Below, piece after piece: positions 35,095 to 46,714 of a stretch of 64,000 bases of DNA (the first letter of the stretch is position 1; each line of letters starts with the position of its first letter). The stretch comes from Boletus sp. NGJ. Taxonomy: Eukaryota > Basidiomycota > Agaricomycetes > Boletales > Boletaceae. A model generated the notes under the pieces. That model was not told the DNA's origin, did no database searches, and worked only from the letters and a program-made list of their open reading frames with translations. Where the stretch lies: contig JAGTXK010000267.1 in NCBI GenBank assembly GCA_019096195.1, positions 123,312-187,311 of the forward strand, written 5' to 3'. The translations under genes were made by a program, and so were the position numbers.

Positions 35095-38018
35095 CTACAC
35101 CACTGTATATATCCCCAAATCCTAAAAAGCAATACATCAAACATCGCCTCGCCTCAGTTCCCATCCCAAAGAAAATGCACACACACGACGCACCTTTTCG
35201 ATTAAACTCTGCGCGATCGGATGAAACGCCTCCCGATGCGCCTCGTAGGTCCTCACCGCCAACCCCCGATCGACGCCCCCTACTGCCCGAAACACAGGTC
35301 TGCAAAATTTCATCCGGCCTTTGACCACACCCGTCCCGTCCCCACCGACGACCCACTGGGCAGCGTCGGGCGCGTACACACGCGCAGCGCTCGACGCGGC
35401 GTCTCGCAGCGCCACTTGGTAGAACCGCAGGCGGAGCTCGACGTTGGGCGTGTCTGTGAGCGCGTATACCGAACCGAGGTGGTCGATGTGTGCGTGTGGG
35501 AGGGGTGGGATCAAGTCTGATTGAAGGCGTTCGAGGAAGACGACTACAAAGGGAGGGGCGGGGCGGACACATCAACATCAAGGAAAAAAAGGAAGAAAGA
35601 ACACACTGATCTGGTTCGTATCCATACCTGCCACGTCCCCCGGTCCGAAATCCAACTCGGACACGTCTGTCGAGCGGGACTTGTCCCATCGCGTCGCCAG
35701 CGCGTACGACGTGAACGCGAGTGTCATATCATACTCGACTGGGACGGGGAGCGTCAGACCCTCGCCAAAGAGCCATTCCTGTCATACGTTCGTTCTCAGG
35801 TCTCCTCCCTCTATGTCAATGAAACAACTCACGTCCCATAGAATCCCCTCGAGCGCCTTGCTCACCACCTCGTTATCCCTAAAATACCCCACCAAATCGT
35901 CCTTCCACTGTTGCGTCGTGATACTCTGCCCCATGAACCGCTGCACGTAATGTTTCACATATGGCAAAAACACGTCCAACCCGCCCAACTCCCTCTCTGT
36001 CCCACCCCAGATCGACAGACCGACGCGAGCGATCTGTTCAGTACACGACGCGGGACGACCGAACACAAAAACGGCGTACCGAGATGTAACAAAAAATTCG
36101 CCCCCTTCTCATACGGCACATCGCTATACGCGTCGTCTGGATCCTCCCCCTTTTCGAATTCAATCTGCAATCGCTGGTATTTTGGCTGATCGGCATACCG
36201 CGCCAGGTCGTCGTCGAGCCCCTTGCGCCCGATCAGGAACGAAAACCCGCGGTGGGCGGGTGTATGGAGACGCTGTTGGAGGAGACGTTCAATGTACGTC
36301 GTCCAGCCTTCGTTGAGCCAAAAGTGACTCGCGTATGCGTGCCTGGAAGAGGAGATAGCGTGAGTGATGAATTGGAGGTCAGGGATGCCGACAGGAGACG
36401 AACGTGACACCATTGCCAAACCACGAATGGGTGATCTCGTGAACGACAACGTCGACGAGGCTCCTGTCGCCCGTGAGGAGTGCTGTATCGCATGTTAGTC
36501 CACATCTTATGAACCCTTGCAAACTCCTGTCTCACTCGGTGTGACAAACGTCAGGCATGCGTTTTCCTACCGGACACGAATGAGTAACGCGAATGGCGCC
36601 AACACGCACTACATACCATCCCTCCGTAAGGAAACGCGGGTGGCAACACCAACAAATCATACACCCCAAACCTGTACTCGATCGTGATTTCCTCCTCTGC
36701 TTCCAAGAACCTACACAAACGTTGATTGCCTCTGATCGGCCATTGGACACGAGACTTACTTGGGTGCGTCTTCATTGAACTCGTACCATGCCGCGTCCAC
36801 GAGTTCCGGTTCGGTCCATACGCCGCTCGTCCATGTCTTTCCCTCAGGTACTTGGAACCCCCGATAGACCACGTTGCCCGAGGCGATGGCGAGGAGGTAC
36901 GAAGGGATCGGTACGGGCTAAACACCTCAGTATCAGGTCGCCTGCGTACGCTCGTGCCACTACGTCCTTCTCGCACGCACATACCTGATTGTATTCATAG
37001 GTCACCAGCTTCTTCCCGAGGTCGTTTGGGCTCGGAAAGTTTTGCAGGGAGGGAGCAGTACGGATAGCAGACATGAGCACGGGTAGGACGGACGTGACAC
37101 GTGCGGTGTATCTCTAGTAAAGCCCGAGCATACAGTATGCGAGCGAGGAAGGGGGAAGAGGGGAAACAACATCCAAGTTGACACCCCTTCAATGTTCCGA
37201 GAAACGAAAACCAGAGAGAGTACACGTACGATCTTCACCGAAGGTGTATCTACATACAATCATACTCATCAACCTTCATATCGAATGCACATCGACGACC
37301 CAGCTCTCGCGTGAGACGCACCTTGGATCGGTACCAACGCACGCGCGTAGATGGGCTGACACTGACTGAACAAATACGGGTGTGTCTTTCCGTGCGTCTG
37401 TCTGCCGAGAAGCTTAGCACCCGCGACCTCGGCCCACTGGACTTGTCACTAGCCCTAAGAGGGAGTAAACGGAGACGCAGACGTACTGGGGATCCAACCA
37501 TTGCAACGCCTTGCTCTCCCTAGTCTTATACGTCACCCTCACACTTACCCCTCCTTCCAGCGTGTTCTTTACAGTGACGACGCGACCAAGAGGGACGCTC
37601 AGCGCGGACCCCATCACCGGGTGTGCTTTGCCGATCGAGAACTATAGTTAGGGCACGGCGCGTCGGGGTTAACGCGAACATTTTAGGCGCGCGCAGAGAG
37701 AAAGAGTCTAGAGGGAAAGGGAGAGAGAGAGGCCGGACACACCTGGACACCATCCCAAGTCGCCTCCCCAATCTTCACCTCGACCATCTCCACCTCCAAA
37801 TCCGACGTGTCAAATCTACGTTCAGGTCACAAGCACACAAAGAAAAGAACAGCAAGGACGACATACATAACCTTGTCCACCCCATCCTCGGAAAGTACCC
37901 TCAATCGATGTACCGCCGATCCCGAGATTGTCTGGGTATTGAAGTCGACCTGCCAGTCGAGCTCCACATCGGTCGTCGCAATCGCTTCATAGTTTGACTG
38001 GGACGTCGGATCGGACAT
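35095..38018 (-). CDS. Leukotriene A4 hydrolase-type M1 aminopeptidase
   Basis: Fifteen exons on the minus strand: 37867-38018, 37743-37815, 37487-37641, 37322-37401, 37230-37249, 36985-37113, 36760-36917, 36617-36710, 36536-36566, 36404-36482, 36080-36342, 35833-35996, 35628-35778, 35194-35543, 35095-35121; 641 residues, all phases agree. Landmarks: [30 protein letters not shown] (split between exons 8 and 9), zinc site HEITH-X18-E in [18 protein letters not shown], and the C-terminal [13 protein letters not shown] of the LTA4H subfamily. Length fits human LTA4H (about 610) and yeast Lap2 (about 670). It should be a cytosolic zinc aminopeptidase with possible epoxide hydrolase activity. Exons of 20, 31 and 27 nt are notable. 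Confidence 0.92.
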
Positions 38019-38412
38019 GCTTCAAGTTTACTTGAGCTGGTATTGGTGAGAGAATGAGAAAGAGAGGGATGGGAAAGCGCCCCGATTCAGTGCGAATTTT
38101 TACGTGACACTGATAAGATACGATAAACATTGCAAGAGCCACGTTAGGAAGGTCCAGTGATGTCCAAAAATGAGGATAAACTAATGTAGTAGAAGTGTCA
38201 ATGAATGATACACAACGTAGCATGCACCGGGCATTGCAGTGTACAAGAAGAAGAAATGCATTCAAAATGCGCTGGATGCAGAATCCAAATGGATATGTGG
38301 GTTGAAGGTATGCGATGTACAGTGAGCGATCGCGAGCGGTCACGAGCCTGCTCGTTCATTGTCTTTGGATTTGTTCCACCGCGCTTTCAGAACACGCTAT
38401 TCGATGTGTGAG

Positions 38413-39326
38413 CTATGGAAGAGTGTTGTTCAAAGGAACACCAACCTTGGGCTGCTGAGACATCGCGGCATCCCCATCTGCTTCGACGTCTTGGAGCTTT
38501 CGCTTCACATTACGCGGTGGAACTGTGATGCAAAGGCCAGAGTACTGGGCAAGCTATACACCCAAATCAGCAGACAACCAAGACGGTCGCATACCGCCAC
38601 ATACGTGTGTCAACAACGAATGCGAACCATGCATGGCTGTTTAGAATCAGAGCCCAGTCAGTAGTGATGCCCACGAAATAGATCAAACATACGCGATGAC
38701 ATCGATCCAGGCATCGACTCGTCCATGCCACACTCAACATCTGGCAATTGTCTCGGAAGCAACCGCGGTGCACCCGGCACCGGTCCTTGGAACTGAGACA
38801 CACTGGCACCAGACGGATAATTGCCGTTCAGCTGGAGCTTGAGTGGTGGCAGACGTAACATAACGCGCTTGCGTCCATCGTGGGTGCGCGGTTCCCGCAC
38901 GATGACCTCGGGGAGGTTTCTCAGCGCCAAGTCGCGCATATATGCGTGTCCCTCGCTCCCTGTCTCAGGCTCAGCAGTGGCATACACGGTGGCCGGCGTG
39001 TTCAGCCAGCCCGGACCCGCGGACCTATCCAAGACAGGGGGTTGATGGATAGAGACAGTCTTTTGGGGACATGCACGCGCTTTTGAGGTGTCGATGCAAA
39101 GACCTGCCCTGCAGGCGCGTCGTTTTGCGTGGTGCGTCGGACGGATGTGACAGTGGAACTGGTGGGCGATCTGGTTGTAGCGGGCGTTGGTGTGGCGGAG
39201 TCGGTGGGCGAGCTGGGCGAATGCTGCGGTGGAAAAGGAGGAGCGGGCCATGTCGATGGTGGTGGTCGTGGACATGCAGAAATGTGGCGAAGCGATGAGA
39301 GGGGAAATAATGGAATGCTGTGCCAC
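38413..39326 (-). CDS. Unrecognised protein, three exons
   Basis: Exons 38693-39326, 38605-38636 and 38413-38544 give 265 residues; introns of 56 and 60 bp have GTATGT donors and CAG acceptors, and all phases match, which supports a real gene. An internal ATG at 39275 (MARSSFSTAAF is slightly further in) would give a shorter product. The protein is basic, with His/Arg/Ala-rich helical-looking sequence near residues 18-70 (FAQLAHRLRHTNARYNQIAHQ), a middle with LPEVIVREPRTHDGRKRVML, and a C-terminal PPRNVKRKLQDVEADGDAAM. No domain, signal peptide or membrane segment is recognised. The KRKL stretch could be a nuclear signal. Confidence 0.55.
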
Positions 39327-39504
39327 CGATCCGTCTTATACCTGGGGACAATGCAAGCAACAAAAATTAAATAAAAAAATATGCGCGATAATGTCTCAGC
39401 ACACAAAGCAAGTCGACCTCCCGCTCTTCCAAAACGGGCACATACCGGGATCGACATACGGCACGTGATCACTAGACGTCAGCCTCGGGTCAACCTCTCA
39501 AGTG

Positions 39505-39511
39505 TATAAAA
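39505..39511 (+). promoter_or_regulatory. TATA box of the 39,558 gene
   Basis: TATAAAA lies 47 bp before the ATG at 39558, a usual distance when transcription begins some 30 bp downstream. Confidence 0.5.
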
Positions 39512-39557
39512 TCCCTCATCCCTGCCTTGGACCACATTCGTTCACAGACTTCAGACG

Positions 39558-41339
39558 ATGGACAGACCCAAACTGCCCGTGGTCAGCAATGTTGTCACGA
39601 AACGGCACCCTCCGCCAGTGCGGAAGCTGCCGCCGACGTCGGTCCCTCGTGAGGCTCAGAGAAAGCACCCATCCCGACCTGCTTCTTTACCGACTGTCGT
39701 GCGCCGCCCCTCACATAAACCCACATCGATGCCAGCGCTGAACAAGACGACCAACCTGCAGAAGTCGCTGCCGTCGCCTCCAGTGTCGTTTGCGGACCGG
39801 TCTTTGCCCAAGAAGACGTTTGTCCCAAAGCCGCTGAACATCGGGCCGAGGATGAAACAAGGAAAGCTCATCGGTGGGTGCCTGGCGTCAGTGAGGTCAA
39901 TGCAGGTCACGAGTGCGAACGATTCCATTCTGCGCACCCGCACTTCTCGGTCTTCCGGCGGTGTCATGGCAGCTTCTAACAGGAAGCAAAATGTCATGGT
40001 CAAGGTTTCGAATACTGGTCCTCGCAACCCAGCGATCGTTCGCCGTAAGCCGCCCGTCAACGTTGGCACAGCCAAGATTACAAGGCGCGTCGAGGTTACA
40101 GAAACTGCTTTGGCTGGAAGCTCGACTAGAAACTGGAGGCTGACTCGGACACCACCAAAGCCGATCGCCCACTCCCATACTGTCAATACAGCATCTCACG
40201 TCGCCTGGTCGCCACCACCATCCCCGGACCTGACTTCTTTCCCATCGCAGAGCTGGACGACCGTTGTTGGTGCGGATGTCAAACGGATTGAGACACCGAC
40301 GACCACCTGTGGAGATGATGTCCTCTCCAGCAAGGGTGACGCGCCGAAATTGGGTGTAACAGGATTGTTCAAGGATTCGTGTGGATGTTCCCAGCCCGTT
40401 TCTTCTCCTACTTGGTCATCCTCCCCAACCGTCGTCGAAACCCTGGAAACCCCAGCAAAGCCTATAGCTACCTATGGTACAATCGAGATCAGTACCTCAA
40501 CGAAAGAGCCCTCCACCGAGATTTTGCATATGGTATGTACTGCGACAACCATCTCGCCACCGGGGAACGGCAACACTTCCTCGATGGCCACAGTTGCGAA
40601 GGTAATGGACAGAAGCCAGGCATCCAAGGTCTCGGACAGTGGCAAAGAAACCCGAACGACACTCCATCGTGCTATTGAGATCGCCCGGACCTTCTTTTTG
40701 CCTTCGCAACGTTCATCGCAGCCTGCTACTGTGGGTACCAACACGTCACGGGTTCAGGAGTTGTTTGTTCCTTCGCTTGAAAAGGATGCGAAGGCGTCGA
40801 AGCACCCGATAACGCGGATGGAAATCGAGATGCTCAGTGTGGAAAAAGGTGGCGGGCGGTGGGATGGTCGATCCCCACCTGGATCGCCTTGGGTCCCTCG
40901 CTGCGATAGCGATTGTCACGAAGCCGAAGACGTCCAGTTCAGAAAGCCTCAGTCAAGTTCGAGGCATCGAGACGCGTGGAGCGGGGGAGGTAAGTGGGGT
41001 GGTAGGGTTTGGGGTACAGTTTCTTCTTCATCCATTTCACTTTCCGCCTTCTTCCCCTTTCGTTCGTGGATTTCTTTCTGCTCCTGTGGCTTCTTTTTGC
41101 TGCCTCCATCACCCTCAACTGCCAAGTCCTGTGCTCAGCCAACGCTCACAAGGCGACTGTCCTGCGCCCTTTGGAGAGTTGGAAGCCAGTTTAGTAAACT
41201 ACTAGTACCGAGTTCCTTACGCAAGCCCTCTACTATGCTCCATCGACCACTCGACATCCACGACTACCGACTTTCCCCACGCCAATTCAGCCACATGTAC
41301 TCAGCTGGCACTCCTCTCACCGAAAATTCTCTTGCCTAA
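39558..41339 (+). CDS. Unrecognised Ser/Thr/Pro-rich protein
   Basis: An uninterrupted frame of 593 codons with an upstream TATA box. The product is basic and low-complexity (KRHPPPVRKLPPT, SLPTVVRRPS, PKPLNIGPRMKQGK), probably disordered, with no recognised domain. After about residue 477 a good donor (GGAGGTAAGT, near 40,989) precedes pyrimidine-rich sequence and a hydrophobic frame that reads like intron, so the true protein may be spliced there and end differently. The ATG at 39558 is the first after the TATA box. Function unknown. Confidence 0.45.
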   Translation: MDRPKLPVVSNVVTKRHPPPVRKLPPTSVPREAQRKHPSRPASLPTVVRRPSHKPTSMPALNKTTNLQKSLPSPPVSFADRSLPKKTFVPKPLNIGPRMKQGKLIGGCLASVRSMQVTSANDSILRTRTSRSSGGVMAASNRKQNVMVKVSNTGPRNPAIVRRKPPVNVGTAKITRRVEVTETALAGSSTRNWRLTRTPPKPIAHSHTVNTASHVAWSPPPSPDLTSFPSQSWTTVVGADVKRIETPTTTCGDDVLSSKGDAPKLGVTGLFKDSCGCSQPVSSPTWSSSPTVVETLETPAKPIATYGTIEISTSTKEPSTEILHMVCTATTISPPGNGNTSSMATVAKVMDRSQASKVSDSGKETRTTLHRAIEIARTFFLPSQRSSQPATVGTNTSRVQELFVPSLEKDAKASKHPITRMEIEMLSVEKGGGRWDGRSPPGSPWVPRCDSDCHEAEDVQFRKPQSSSRHRDAWSGGGKWGGRVWGTVSSSSISLSAFFPFRSWISFCSCGFFLLPPSPSTAKSCAQPTLTRRLSCALWRVGSQFSKLLVPSSLRKPSTMLHRPLDIHDYRLSPRQFSHMYSAGTPLTENSLA

Positions 41340-42993
41340 TGCTGACCTTGGAAACCTGATGGTATGATCCACCCATCTATCAATGCTACGAGTCACTCCT
41401 CCACCTCTCTTAGCTTCAAAGACCGTGCCCATGTTCCCTTGACAAGTTATGCGACACCGATCCCAGACCCAATTAGGCTTTCTGACCGATATCCGTGTCC
41501 CTTCGACGGTTCGACCTGAATGATACGACCCCCCAAATACAATCAATGTTCCCTGACAACATCCCTCCATCCTATCAACATTCCGAGTGCCGCGTTTTTT
41601 CCAACATCCCAGATACCGACCATTTCTTCGATCTTTGACAAAGTCGACACTATCACACGCAAGACTCGTGCATACCTCTGATCGACCTTCTCTTCACTCC
41701 AACAACCTCGTCGCCCCTTTCAGACGCCACAGTACCACCCAGATCTAGTAGAAGCTGCCAGCGACGCGAACACCCATTCCGTTACCATTTCCATCCCTCT
41801 TTACTTCATGACAACATCCACTTCCTTCCTCATGCCTTCTCTCCAGCACGCCCACTTAGGGCGCGGAGATAGGTCACGAATGGTGGCGGTGAATCCGTGT
41901 TCTCGTTCGGGCCTGGTTTGACCGGTCTGGTGCCTGTCCATCTTGCGGCTACGAACGTACTGTACTCTGCGACGATGACGGAGACTCGGGACGTATTCGC
42001 GCAAGTCTGAACGACAATGGTTGAGACACGTTTGGACGAAATTGACAGTATGCCATACTTGAAGACTCGGCGGAGTCGATGGCGAGGGGTCAATGCAGGT
42101 CCGTTCTCGAGGTCGGAACCGATCGATTCTCCAACCCTGCGAGACGTGGTCGAGTTGGATGGCGTTGTGGTGTGGACGGTTGAAATTGGGTTGGGACAAG
42201 GTTGGCAGTTGATGTTCGTGGCATAGGGAAGACTTGGGCTGGGGCAATGGTTGGGCAATGGTCATGGTAAATCGGCATGTCAAGGTGGAGTGTTCGGAGG
42301 TGGGTGATGCTCAGCATCTATTGTCAACTGTGGTTGGGGCTCATGGTGAGCGGTGAGTGGCTTCGACGGAACATCAGGTTCAGGTTCAGGTTCAGTGCGA
42401 TGTCGAGTTTAACAGATGGTCTCGGACGGTCCTTTCTTCGTGGGGTCTGAGTCAAGCACTCGGAACATCATCTGGTCTTTTTTTTTTTCTTCCTCGTCCA
42501 TTTCTTCGCGACCAGTTTGACTCGTTTTCTTTCTTGGATCGGCAGTTGTCCCAATCCTTTTTTTTTTTTGCTCGGTTCATTTGCCTCCGGTTTGATTGCA
42601 CGTTTCTCCCACTAGTCTCTCGGTGCCTGCATGCTGCAGCCTCTCTGGCGCACCCTCTTTTTCTTCCTTTCATTCTTTACTTGCTACGTATGAGCAAGTC
42701 ACAGTCCTCCTATCCACTATCTGGCATCACATTGCCGAATCACAAGGCCACAATTTCGAAACATGTAGTGTGTGACGGACGGTTGGAACTGCTCGTACGC
42801 CGTGTACATGTGCTAGCATCCAAGAAAGCCTAAAAGCCTATCGACTCTGACTTGTGACACAACCCCTCTGCGCCGAAGATGCTGCCGCTAAGTGGTGTAG
42901 TGTTTGGCCAAACTTGAATAGTGCATTCCGAATGAAAAAAATGCATTGATGTGGCCAACTCCAAAAGCGATGTGGCCAAGTATGCCTGAAATG
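41340..42993. other. No firm gene
   Basis: Short open frames exist on both strands (for example 42,690-42,833 plus, MSKSQSSYPLSGITLPN..), along with T-runs at 42,478-42,489 and 42,560-42,569. Nothing shows a domain or a consistent splice plan. Confidence 0.45.
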
Positions 42994-44154
42994 CTACAAC
43001 ACATCTAGGATGCGTATGTGCTCATAAAGATCCGTCAAGGGGACATCCTCCCGCATGTGCACAGTAATCAGGCTATCAGCCGCCACGCGCTTGTATACCA
43101 CCGCCTGTTGATGCATTGATGTCATTGTGAACAAAGTGTGCCAAATGGCTGTCCAAGACGGGCAACGAGCCGTAGCACGCGCGTTTCCTTGTCCATAGGT
43201 ACCGGATCCACAGCAACAGCACGCGAGGACGGGGGCGAGGGCAGTTCGGGCTCTGGGACCAGCAAGGAATCATCATCCATTCCTTCGTCAGACATGTTGT
43301 CCTCGTCTGCGTCCGGCCAAGATGGTTCTGTGACATCATCATCAGCATCTTCTTCTTCTTCAGTTTCATTCTCAGAGACATCTTCATCGTCTACGTTTGG
43401 TGAGAATGGTTCGTCGTCGTCGTCGCCCTCCCTCGAACGTGCCACTCTGCATATCTTCGCGGTCAAGGAGCGTATCTAACCACGGGTGAACGAGATACAG
43501 AGACTTCAGCCAAGATAGATCCTGTCTCGTCTTGATTTCCACCATCCCGAACGTGGGTGTTTCCACGCGATAAGCACGACCTGAAGTTGTTCGATGGCGT
43601 GATAGAGATGGGAGTTTAAATGCAATGCATGGAAGTTTCATCCGACTCCCTGCGAACCAAGGTGCAGAAAGCTCGTTCAGGCGGTCGTATAACTTCAGGG
43701 CCGAGTCAAGTTCGAGTCCAGAGGTGCGCAACGTGGTGACAATAGTTTCCATCTCGGCATCTGCGATGGGCAGCGGGAGGTGTGATGTTGCTCGTTGGTT
43801 GTATACAGTGATACGAGCAGGCAGGCAACTATTGTAGCTGCTCGATTGCCCGGTCCATGCAAGGCTACTCACATCTCCGGAACCGGGGAGAATGTAAGCC
43901 AAGAAACGTCCTAGTGCACTCTCCCCTTCACCATATATTGCCGGGATGCCAGTAACCGAGAAGATGCCAAGCAACGAGTATGCAGCATCCTCTACCAGCG
44001 TCGTCACCCTGGTCGAAGCCAGACTCAATTTCTCCCGAATGCCGCTTAATCCCGGACGGAGTGCCATCAGTTGCTGTGCCGACACTCCGGTGGCTTGCTC
44101 CATCTCCGAGATGATTTCCGGCGACTCTAGTTGTTTGAATAGGGAACGGACCAT
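42994..44154 (-). pseudogene. HET-domain (heterokaryon incompatibility type) protein, 3' part, frameshifted
   Basis: The minus strand encodes EISEMEQATGVS-like helix, IREKLSLASTRVTTLVEDAA, YSLLGIFSV, IPAIYGEGESALGRFL and SGDVSSLAWTG, the C-terminal half of the fungal HET domain and its usual sequel, then LVHPWLDTLL, an acidic stretch (DDDDEPFSPNVDDED, one frame away after about 43,430) and MDKETRVLRLVARLGQPFG. A second frame change near 43,130 leads to VVYKRVAADSLITVHMRED and the stop at 42994-42996. The N-terminal HET motifs (the AxLSHxWG type) are missing. Intact relatives trigger cell death after fusion of unlike hyphae. Two frameshifts and loss of the 5' end argue for a pseudogene. Confidence 0.7.
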
Positions 44155-44159
44155 TCCGA

Positions 44160-44798
44160 GACTGTTGACCCGGTGGAAGATTCAACTTGCTTAATTCTAC
44201 TGTCGGATATGATGAAGAGTTGATCATTTGACCAGAGGAGACCAGTGTTGTCAAACCACTGGGTTGCCCCTACTGGGATGTCTAGGAAGAAGCGACCATT
44301 GTTGCTGTCATAGACTCAAACGGAATGAAAAGTAGCTGTCGCAATTCGATCACCTTGCGGTGAGTATTTCACTATGTGCACCCGACTGTCGTCGCGAAGT
44401 GGACCAATAACTCGTCTGCGAGTTCGGATGTCCCAAATGGTGGCTGTACAGTTTTGTGATGTTGTGGCGAGTTGAGTGGAGTCGGGAGAGAAATTGAGTC
44501 CGTTGACGTCCTGGAGCGAGAACACTTTTCTGTATGTCTTTGTGTCCCAGACAATCAATGCACCCAACGAGAACACCACTGTGATCCATCTACCATCCTT
44601 CGAGACTGTGAGACAGTAGACACTTGTCACTGTTGCCATTCTTGCCATGTGTTTGCTGTCTTGCACCTGCCACACTTGAACCCCAAAGTCATTGCTGGTC
44701 ATGATATACTTACCATTCGATGAAAAGGCAAGCTTTTTTAGTGAACGACCAACACTGATCTCCATACGTGGGGTATGCTCTTGTGTAACAGTCAGCAA
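44160..44798 (-). pseudogene. WD40-repeat pseudogene joined to the HET fragment
   Basis: From 44798 down: ISVGRSLKKLAFSSNGKYIM, VQVWQVQDS, CLTVSKDGRWITV..LIVWDTKT, VNGLNFSPDSTQLATTS..ATIWDIRTRRRV, HIVKYSPQGDRIATA, a TGA (44318-44316) in place of Arg before VYDSNNGRFFLD, then GLLWSNDQLFIISDSRIKQ and a TAG just before the HET sequence. That is about five blades of one propeller. The WD40 part runs straight into HET sequence, in an order (WD40 then HET) that is unlike normal fungal proteins, so the junction is probably a rearrangement. It is related to the relic at 267-427. Confidence 0.7.
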
Positions 44799-45741
44799 TA
44801 ACGCAGGTCCATCTTGTCAAGTAGTGCATACTGGTCAATATCAGCGATGTGGTTGTCATCAGTGACATAATGTAGCAGAGCAATGGAAAGAATGGCTCGT
44901 CTGCCCTCTTATGTCCACATTGCTCTCCTTGCTGATATACTGTAGCTGTCTGTATGGAGACAATGTAACATGTAACACAAGGGGGTGTTGTGTTGCCAAA
45001 TATAACACAGTAACGGAAGGTCTGTTGCCAAAATTTTAGGCATAATGCAGGTCAGGCCCTGGCCATTGTTCATGATGGCAACGCATAACACATAACACAG
45101 GGATCACACATGGGGGATTCCAACATTTTGAAGGTCTCAAAAAATAGAATTCCAGAATAAAATATTTTACAATAACACCACCATAATCCATTAGCACAAG
45201 ATAATATAGATAACATAAATACTTTTGTGGTGTAGATAAGATGTGAGCTAAGATTATCTTTTGTGATAAGCTAATGTTGTTCAAATAATATAACATTTAG
45301 ATAAGCTTTTTGTATTTACTATAGTAGTTGTAATACTTTTGGCAATCCACAATTAAATACAATATTGGGCATAAAAGAGAATACTAAAAGTAAATATTTT
45401 GAGAAGCTCATAATTTATAGGGCAACAATGCAGGTAATAAGCAGGCATGTGTCACAAATTTATTTCAGCCATGCTAATGCCGGCAGTTTACCATAATGGG
45501 CTGAATCATGATAAGGCTTATGTAAATGGCATGTTAATGTGGTTAGATAATATATAATGTCACATGTGTTTGCTGACCAGATGCGGTCCTGGTCAGTCAA
45601 AACAATTGATCATTCAATGAGCATCTGTTCAAAAACTGCCTCACCATGCTGACATCAGTTTTAATAAAAGCATAAGGTTGCTCATTCCACAGAATGCCAA
45701 CAAAACCAAGACTATGCTTGTGCCAAGGGATTCATTGATGT
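44799..45741. other. AT-rich DNA without gene
   Basis: Scattered ATAACAC/GTGTTAT words and mononucleotide-rich stretches, no coding signal or terminal repeats recognised. Confidence 0.45.
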
Positions 45742-45744
45742 GAC

Positions 45745-46546
45745 TGAGGCATCCTGCTCGACTGGCTCATCCAGGTTTGTGCTCACTTTCGTCTACTCTC
45801 TAAGACATTTTTGTGTGTTAATACCATTGACTGCTTTCTATCAGCTTGGTTAGTGTCTCTCACCAGGCTTCAATTAGTTCACATGATGTGCCTCTTTGTC
45901 ACCTTCAAGGTAGAAGGGATTGTGGCACCTTCCATATCCCACTTTCTTCATTGTGCCAATTCCTCATATACTGAAACTGAAATCCTGCTCACAGAGTGCT
46001 ATATATTGAAGATGATCAATTGGAACTTGTTATTCCAAACCCAATGCACTTCCTTTGATGCATCAGGGAGGTTGACAACTATAATGTCAAAGCTCACACC
46101 ATTGGCAAGTATTTCTTGGAAGTTGGAGTGCTTGAATAGTGGTTATTGGCCCCCCCTCCATCCTTGATGGCTGCTGATCTGGTTAGCTCGGTTGATCTTC
46201 AGTAGTTATAAATGGGTGGATACATAGCCTCATATCCATTCAATGTTTGTTAATTCCTTTTATGAAGACTGAACTTGGCACATTATTCCTCTTATACTGA
46301 GAGATCCCTGCTTCCTACTGTGAACTTGATGTTGAATTATATACTGTACTAAAACCAATACAACACGAGTCCTTTTATAGGGAGTATGCTGGAAAACACT
46401 TCTTGAAGGTAAGCATTCCCCATGTCACCAAGCATTTGACTTATATCTGAATTGTTTGCAGGTGAGCATCTGGGTGCATGAGTGTGCACTTGAGCAGTGG
46501 AAGGAGAGCCACACAGATGTTGTTGAAGATGATCTCTCAAAGCTAT
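45745..46546 (+). pseudogene. B-type cyclin relic retaining introns
   Basis: In shifting plus frames: ILLDWLIQV..HFRLL, FLCVNTIDCFLSA, LQLV..CLFV, KVEGIVAPSISHFLHCANSS, YTETEIL..YILKMINWNL, PNPMHFL, DNYNVKAHTIGKYFLEVGVLE, LLAPPPSLMAA, HYSSYTERSLLP, PIQHESFYREYAGKHFLK, and after a spliceable GTAAGC..TTGCAG (46,411-46,461) VSIWVHECALEQWKE to a stop at 46546. This is both cyclin folds of a mitotic cyclin, the Cdk1 partner. Stops (after MHFL and after GVLE) and frameshifts kill it. The preserved intron shows a DNA duplicate, not a retrocopy. The 5' exons with the destruction box are absent. Confidence 0.72.
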
Positions 46547-46714
46547 AGTAAAGGCTCTCTACTAGGCCAATCATCAACACTTAGACGCAGTAGTTGAGAA
46601 TGGGGATGCCAATGGCATCAAGGATGACTCATAGCTGCAGGTCATGACTACCTTCTTAACTCTCTTCCTTACTTGCAACAATCTATACTGCATCGCATCT
46701 CCATGGACACCCTA

